A stretch of DNA of 10,128 nucleotides from CBDCUC01 sp965222485. Lineage in GTDB: Bacteria; Pseudomonadota; Alphaproteobacteria; Rhizobiales; Hyphomicrobiaceae. Both the position numbers and the translations under genes were made by a program. The notes below the pieces were generated by a model that worked only from the letters and a program-made list of their open reading frames with translations, ran no database searches and was not told the DNA's origin. Below, one piece after another: positions 6,396 to 10,128 of this stretch; the stretch's first letter is position 1, and the number at the start of each line of letters is the position of its first letter. The stretch spans positions 1 through 10,128 of the forward strand of contig CBDCUC010000017.1 in assembly GCA_965222485.1 (NCBI GenBank). The letters are read 5' to 3'.

Positions 6396-7646
6396 CTAGC
6401 CACTCAAACCGTTGATCGCTGCAATATATCGCGACGCGATTTGCGCCATATCGTATTCTTGCTCGAAATATGCCCGCCCCTTCGAGCCCATTTCAGTGCG
6501 TTCGTTGTCCGAAGTCGTGATAAGGCGGTGAAACGCTGTCCACAACTCTTCCGGCGTGCGAGCTCCAGTTGCGATGCCAGCCCCTGATTCCGAGATCGGA
6601 TCGCCACACGCGGCAATTGGCAGCAGCGAGGGCAGCCCGGCCAGCAGATAGTCACCGAACTTGTTGAGCGAGACCCCGTATTTGTACAGCTGAGGTTTGT
6701 CAGTGAGACCGCAGTAAGCGATGTCCACTTCCGCAAGGATCGCCAGCAATTCAGCTTTGTCCACCCTCCCGAAGACTCTAACGTTGCCGGGCGCCTGCTG
6801 GGCTCTCCGCCTGATCTGGTCCTCCAGCGTACCGGAGCCCACGAATATGATCCCAAAGCGGTCTGCCATCTCACGTCCGCCCGGTGTCATGACGGCGTCG
6901 AGAAGTTCTAAAAGTCCGTTGGGCGGGCCCATTGACCCGGCGTGGATCGCGATCACGCGCCCCTCACGCTTCCACTCGGCAATCGCTTCAACAATTCGTT
7001 TAGCAGTCTCACTTGAGACGAGAGGGCGCTCGCCCGTCAGCAGTTCCACTCCGTTGGGGACCCACACGAACGGTTTGTCGGTGACACCTACGTCTCGAAG
7101 GTAGTGATCGGCACGTGGCAGTACCGACGAAATCAGGTCGGCGTTGCGATAGGCAAATCGTTCAGCAAACGCGCACATTGCAACGAATGGGTGCCATCTG
7201 GAGGTGCCCGTAATTTCCGTAATGCTCAACGGCCAAAGATCACGAATTTCGAATACAAGCTTTGCACCAAATTTCCTCGCAAGTCGCGCTGCTGGAATAA
7301 CGGTAAATGGGTGCGGGGACGATGCAATGATGGCATCAGGCTGTTCAATGTTGCCGGGAGCCTGTGTTTCAAGTTTTGAGACACTCCGGCAAAAGTCCCA
7401 CATATTGAGAACGCGCGAGCGGCCGTTCCCCTGATAATGCCGCGCTGGCAGGCAGTGGTAGACTACGCCCTCGACCGTAAGCTGCGCGGGTAAGCTCAAA
7501 TTGTCATAGAGAAGGTGATGGTACTGGGCCATGATGACATGGACCGAATGGCCTTGCCGCTGCCAGGCTCGCGCCAGATTGAACGGGCGGAAAGCTTGAC
7601 CGATCCCGGGGCCGCCGCTGTAGGGGTTGATGTACCAGATATGCAT
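6396..7646 (-). CDS. WbuB-like GT4 glycosyltransferase
   Basis: A 416-residue GT-B glycosyltransferase. The opening HIWYINPYSGGPGIGQAFRP (residues 2-21) with its glycine loop, and FEIRDLWPLSI (132-142), are hallmarks of the WbuB/WcaI-like GT4 branch that adds amino-deoxy sugars such as N-acetyl-fucosamine in O-antigen and capsule pathways. The donor domain begins near AIHAGSMGPPNG (233-244). It includes FVGSGTLED (268-276) and SLNKFGDYLLAGLPSLLP (326-343), where most GT4 enzymes have an E in the nucleotide-ribose binding position and here D332 stands near it. Length is normal. ATG 7646 starts the fold directly, but no clear ribosome binding site precedes it. It lies 36 bases after the aminotransferase, so probably in the same transcript. 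A natural role is adding the second sugar to the PglC product. The real donor is unknown. Confidence 0.88.
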   Translation of the reverse strand: MHIWYINPYSGGPGIGQAFRPFNLARAWQRQGHSVHVIMAQYHHLLYDNLSLPAQLTVEGVVYHCLPARHYQGNGRSRVLNMWDFCRSVSKLETQAPGNIEQPDAIIASSPHPFTVIPAARLARKFGAKLVFEIRDLWPLSITEITGTSRWHPFVAMCAFAERFAYRNADLISSVLPRADHYLRDVGVTDKPFVWVPNGVELLTGERPLVSSETAKRIVEAIAEWKREGRVIAIHAGSMGPPNGLLELLDAVMTPGGREMADRFGIIFVGSGTLEDQIRRRAQQAPGNVRVFGRVDKAELLAILAEVDIAYCGLTDKPQLYKYGVSLNKFGDYLLAGLPSLLPIAACGDPISESGAGIATGARTPEELWTAFHRLITTSDNERTEMGSKGRAYFEQEYDMAQIASRYIAAINGLSG

Positions 7647-7682
7647 GTGCCCGATTTATACTTTTTGGTACGCTTTGCTCTC

Positions 7683-8855
7683 TCAGGCCAACGCTGACCG
7701 GGTAACCGAAACGATGCGGTTAAGCGTCTCTTCGCTCATGGCCGTGCCCGAAGGCAGGCATACGCCCGTATCGTAGAGGTCCGCCGCCGCTGCCCCGCCA
7801 AAGCATTCCGCATCCCGAAACAGCGGCTGCATGTGCATCGGCTTCCACACGGGGCGCGCTTCGATGTTATGATCCTCTAATGCCGTGATGACATCCGCCG
7901 GAACCCGGTCCGACTTCATCCTGTCGATCATCATCACCGTCAGCCATTTGTTCGAATGAGCGCCTGCCGGTTCCTCCAAAAAGCTTATTCCGGCCAGCGA
8001 CGACAACTCTGCCTTGTAGGATTTAAATATCTCTCTTTTGCGCGCGACCCGCTCGTCCAGCACCTCCAGCTGTCCGACGCCGATGGACGCGCAAATATTG
8101 CTCAGGCGATAATTGTACCCGTAGGTTTCATGTTCGTAGTGTGCGACTGCTTCGCGTGCTTGTGTCGCAAGTTTGCGCGCTTCCACAATGGCGGCTTCAT
8201 CATTGCTGGCAAGAGCGCCGCCGCCGGATGTTGTTATGATCTTGTTGCCATTGAATGAGAACGCCGCAAATCGCGCCGGGTGACCACTGTGAGTAATGCC
8301 TCGCTTGGCACCCATGGCTTCCGCAGCGTCGGATATAAGCTGGACTCCATACCGCTTGCACAGTTCGTGCGCGCGTTCGTTATCGCAAGGGTTGCCGTAA
8401 AGATCGGTCGTGATCATGGCCTTCGGCAACTGATTGCACTGATTGGCCCGCGAAAGCTCCTCTTCTGCCAGGTCGAGGTCCACGAGGCCGCAGCGCTCGC
8501 AGTCAACAAAGACCGGCTCTGCACCAAGATAAAGGATTGGCGCCACGCCGCCGATGAACGTGAGCGTGGGCGACCAGACCCTGTCTCCGGCGCCCACCCC
8601 GCAGAGCCGCAACGCCAGATGAATCGCAGCCGTGCCACTGGTGAGTACTGCGACATGCTTGAAACCAGTATAAGTCTGCAGCCTCTCCTCGAACAGATCG
8701 AGCATCGGCCCTGCAGGCGCCACAAAATTCGAGGCAAAAGCTTGTTGAACCAGTTCCTCTTCGCGCCCCGACATGTGTGGCGGCGACAGGAAAACACGCT
8801 GATCCTTGTCAGCTCCAACTGTGTTGCTATTCGCTGTGGTCTGCGGCGCGCTCAT
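7683..8855 (-). CDS. pglE: DegT/DnrJ/EryC1/StrS sugar aminotransferase, PglE-like
   Basis: A PLP-dependent sugar nucleotide aminotransferase (about 390 residues). By homology with PglE it would convert UDP-2-acetamido-4-keto-2,4,6-trideoxy-hexose to the 4-amino sugar, using glutamate. Residues below count from the upstream TTG (8879). SGTAAIHLAL (81-90) binds cofactor phosphate, SDAAEAMG (183-190) holds the Asp that contacts the pyridine nitrogen, and SFNGNKIITTSGGG (208-221) carries the Schiff-base lysine K213. The SFNGNKI form of the lysine motif is typical of PglE and related 4-aminotransferases. I prefer ATG 8855 as start. The frame is open to TTG 8879, adding only a Lys-rich MKGKHKKQ-like octapeptide, and neither start has a good ribosome binding site. 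It sits between the PglD-like and WbuB-like genes. Other 4-ketosugar aminotransferases (for example perosamine type) remain possible. Confidence 0.85.
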   Translation of the reverse strand: MSAPQTTANSNTVGADKDQRVFLSPPHMSGREEELVQQAFASNFVAPAGPMLDLFEERLQTYTGFKHVAVLTSGTAAIHLALRLCGVGAGDRVWSPTLTFIGGVAPILYLGAEPVFVDCERCGLVDLDLAEEELSRANQCNQLPKAMITTDLYGNPCDNERAHELCKRYGVQLISDAAEAMGAKRGITHSGHPARFAAFSFNGNKIITTSGGGALASNDEAAIVEARKLATQAREAVAHYEHETYGYNYRLSNICASIGVGQLEVLDERVARKREIFKSYKAELSSLAGISFLEEPAGAHSNKWLTVMMIDRMKSDRVPADVITALEDHNIEARPVWKPMHMQPLFRDAECFGGAAAADLYDTGVCLPSGTAMSEETLNRIVSVTRSALA

Positions 8856-8940
8856 TTGCTTTTTGTGTTTACCTTTCAAACAGCGAGGGGATCGAATTGG
8901 CTCTCATCGCTCGCCGCCAATAATGTCCGCGGACAAAGTG

Positions 8941-9573
8941 TCATCCCCGTTCGACAACCCGTGCCGGACATCCCATGGCCGTGACATGATCGGGAATGTC
9001 GCTCACCACCGAAGCACCAGCCCCGATGGTTGACCAGGCCCCGATTTTCGCAAGCGGTACCACGCACGTCCCGACACCGATAAGCGTGCCTTCTCCAACA
9101 GATACGCCGCCGCACACGGCCGTGCCCGGCCCAATGTGCACATAAGGTCCGATGTCGCAATCATGTTCAATGATTACGCCGGTATTTATGATCGTGTGGT
9201 CGCCTATTCTGGCCTCGGCTTGAATAATGGCACCGGCTGAGACAAACACACCGCGGCCGATCTTCGCGCTGGGGTCGATCTTCGCGGTTGGGTGAATGAT
9301 CGAAACAAAGTCGGCGTGGCGGCGAGCGGCAATGGATTTTCGTGCAGCGTTGTCGCCAATCGCAATGAGGGTGGTGGGCCTGTTGTCCTTCCACCAGGCA
9401 TCACCTTCCGTCGGTGTTATGGGGCAACCGAGCAGCTCCGTGTGCGCAAGTGCGTTCGCATTGTCATCGAAAATACGCCATGGGCGCTGACCATTCGCGA
9501 TCAGGGCTGACACGATCACTTTGGCATGCCCGCCAGCGCCGATAATGACGATTTGAGGTGTGTTGTCGTTCAT
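8941..9573 (-). CDS. pglD: Sugar O/N-acetyltransferase, PglD/NeuD family
   Basis: A 210-residue acetyl-CoA-dependent transferase, predicted to N-acetylate the 4-amino group of the UDP-amino sugar made by the adjacent aminotransferase. The N-terminal Rossmann-like substrate domain begins IVIIGAGGHAKV (8-19). From about residue 94 the chain is a left-handed beta-helix of hexapeptide repeats (IHPTAKI, PSAKIGRGVFV, and so on) ending in the family tail GCPARVVERG. NTGVIIEHDCDIG (130-142) holds H137, which aligns in context with the catalytic histidine of PglD. ATG 9573 overlaps the stop of the PglC-like gene by 4 bases (ATGA), indicating translational coupling. About 85 bases lie between its stop and the preferred aminotransferase start. 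A NeuD-type O-acetyltransferase is the main alternative, but context favours PglD. Confidence 0.88.
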   Translation of the reverse strand: MNDNTPQIVIIGAGGHAKVIVSALIANGQRPWRIFDDNANALAHTELLGCPITPTEGDAWWKDNRPTTLIAIGDNAARKSIAARRHADFVSIIHPTAKIDPSAKIGRGVFVSAGAIIQAEARIGDHTIINTGVIIEHDCDIGPYVHIGPGTAVCGGVSVGEGTLIGVGTCVVPLAKIGAWSTIGAGASVVSDIPDHVTAMGCPARVVERG

Positions 9574-10128
9574 TGCTTCGAATTCGACTCGTCAAACCGC
9601 TGCACAGTGGCGTGACCGGGAGCATTGATACCTTCCCGTTTCAGCACGCGCGCCAGTGTCAGCAAGATAATCTTAAGATCGAGAAGGAAGCTTCGGTTGT
9701 CGACGTACCACACATCCATGGCAAGCCGCTCAGGCCACGGAACTGCATTTCGCCCATTGACCTGAGCCCACCCTGTGATGCCCGGCCGCACCTCGTGCCT
9801 GCGCGCTTGCTCAGGCGTATAGTGCTCAACGTATTCCATGAGCAGCGGGCGCGGGCCGACAAAACTCATATCACCGCGCAACACGTTTATGAGCTGCGGC
9901 AACTCATCCAGGCTGGTGCTGCGCAACCATTTGCCAAACGGTGGCAGGCGCTGGTCGTCAGGCAGCGGCTTGCCGTCGACGTCGCACTCGCTTGTCATGC
10001 TGCGAAATTTGAGAAATGTAAAAGGCTTGCCGTTGAGACCCGGCCGCGTTTGACGAAAAAGAACAGGCGAACCAAGTCGCATCCTAACCAGAATAGCGAC
10101 AATAACCGTTGGAACGGCGAAAACCACC
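9570..10128 (-). CDS. pglC: PglC-like polyprenol-phosphate phosphoglycosyl transferase (cut by right window edge)
   Basis: The last 185-186 codons of a small monotopic phosphoglycosyl transferase, which moves phospho-sugar from UDP-sugar to undecaprenyl phosphate at the inner membrane and so starts lipid-linked glycan assembly. Visible are the end of the membrane-inserted N-terminal helix (FAVPTVIVAILV), LFRQTRPGLNGKPF, LKFRSMT, the catalytic Asp-Glu pair in SLDELPQLINVLRGDMSFVG, and RPGITGWAQVNGRNA. The tail INAPGHATVQRF resembles the C-terminus of Campylobacter PglC, so specificity for UDP-diacetylbacillosamine or a close 4-acetamido sugar is plausible. By comparison with a roughly 200-residue PglC, some 20-30 N-terminal residues lie beyond the edge. 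If the true protein is a larger WcaJ/ExoY type, more is missing. The GTG at 10127 falls inside the hydrophobic helix and is unlikely to be the start. Confidence 0.9.
   Translation of the reverse strand, partial: VVFAVPTVIVAILVRMRLGSPVLFRQTRPGLNGKPFTFLKFRSMTSECDVDGKPLPDDQRLPPFGKWLRSTSLDELPQLINVLRGDMSFVGPRPLLMEYVEHYTPEQARRHEVRPGITGWAQVNGRNAVPWPERLAMDVWYVDNRSFLLDLKIILLTLARVLKREGINAPGHATVQRFDESNSKQ

Noticed and set aside
6281..6400. Possible riboswitch or attenuator leader before cysD
   Set aside because: Only one short hairpin is visible. I could not recognise a SAM or other riboswitch core or a leader peptide.
8280..8984. Plus-strand 234-codon open frame opposite the aminotransferase
   Set aside because: It is a shadow of the intact PglE-like gene on the other strand and crosses its start into the spacer. 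Its translation has no family features.

Overview
The window looks like part of a surface-polysaccharide (exopolysaccharide, capsule or O-antigen) locus from a Gram-negative bacterium. Base composition is moderately GC-rich. The cysN-cysC fusion and the general protein character suggest a proteobacterium, most likely an alphaproteobacterium of rhizobial or marine type. That placement is inference from protein style only; no rRNA or other marker is present. I see no tRNA, rRNA, CRISPR array, insertion sequence or phage gene.

Layout. The left edge (1-290, minus) holds the N-terminal third or so of a NodB-type polysaccharide deacetylase that runs out of the window. A gene-free divergent region of about 725 bp follows. 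Next is a plus-strand GT4 glycosyltransferase (1017-2513), whose stop codon overlaps convergently, by 4 bp, the stop codon of the minus-strand block. All the rest is on the minus strand, read from right to left. The first group is a PglC-like phosphoglycosyl transferase (cut by the right edge), a PglD-like acetyltransferase, a PglE-like aminotransferase and a WbuB-like GT4 glycosyltransferase. After a 190-bp gap comes the sulfate-activation group: cysD, the fused cysN-cysC, and cysQ.

How it fits together. The pglC-pglD-pglE order matches the Campylobacter N,N'-diacetylbacillosamine genes. It predicts that a 4-amino-4,6-dideoxy sugar nucleotide is made, N-acetylated, and transferred as phosphosugar to undecaprenyl phosphate to start a lipid-linked glycan. 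The two GT4 enzymes would extend it. CysD with CysNC makes APS and then PAPS, and CysQ removes the PAP left after sulfate transfer. No sulfite-forming reductase gene (cysH, cysI) accompanies them here, so the most attractive reading is a sulfate-donor supply for a sulfated glycan. No sulfotransferase is visible in the window. The 4,6-dehydratase (PglF type), flippase, polymerase and sulfotransferase would have to lie outside it.
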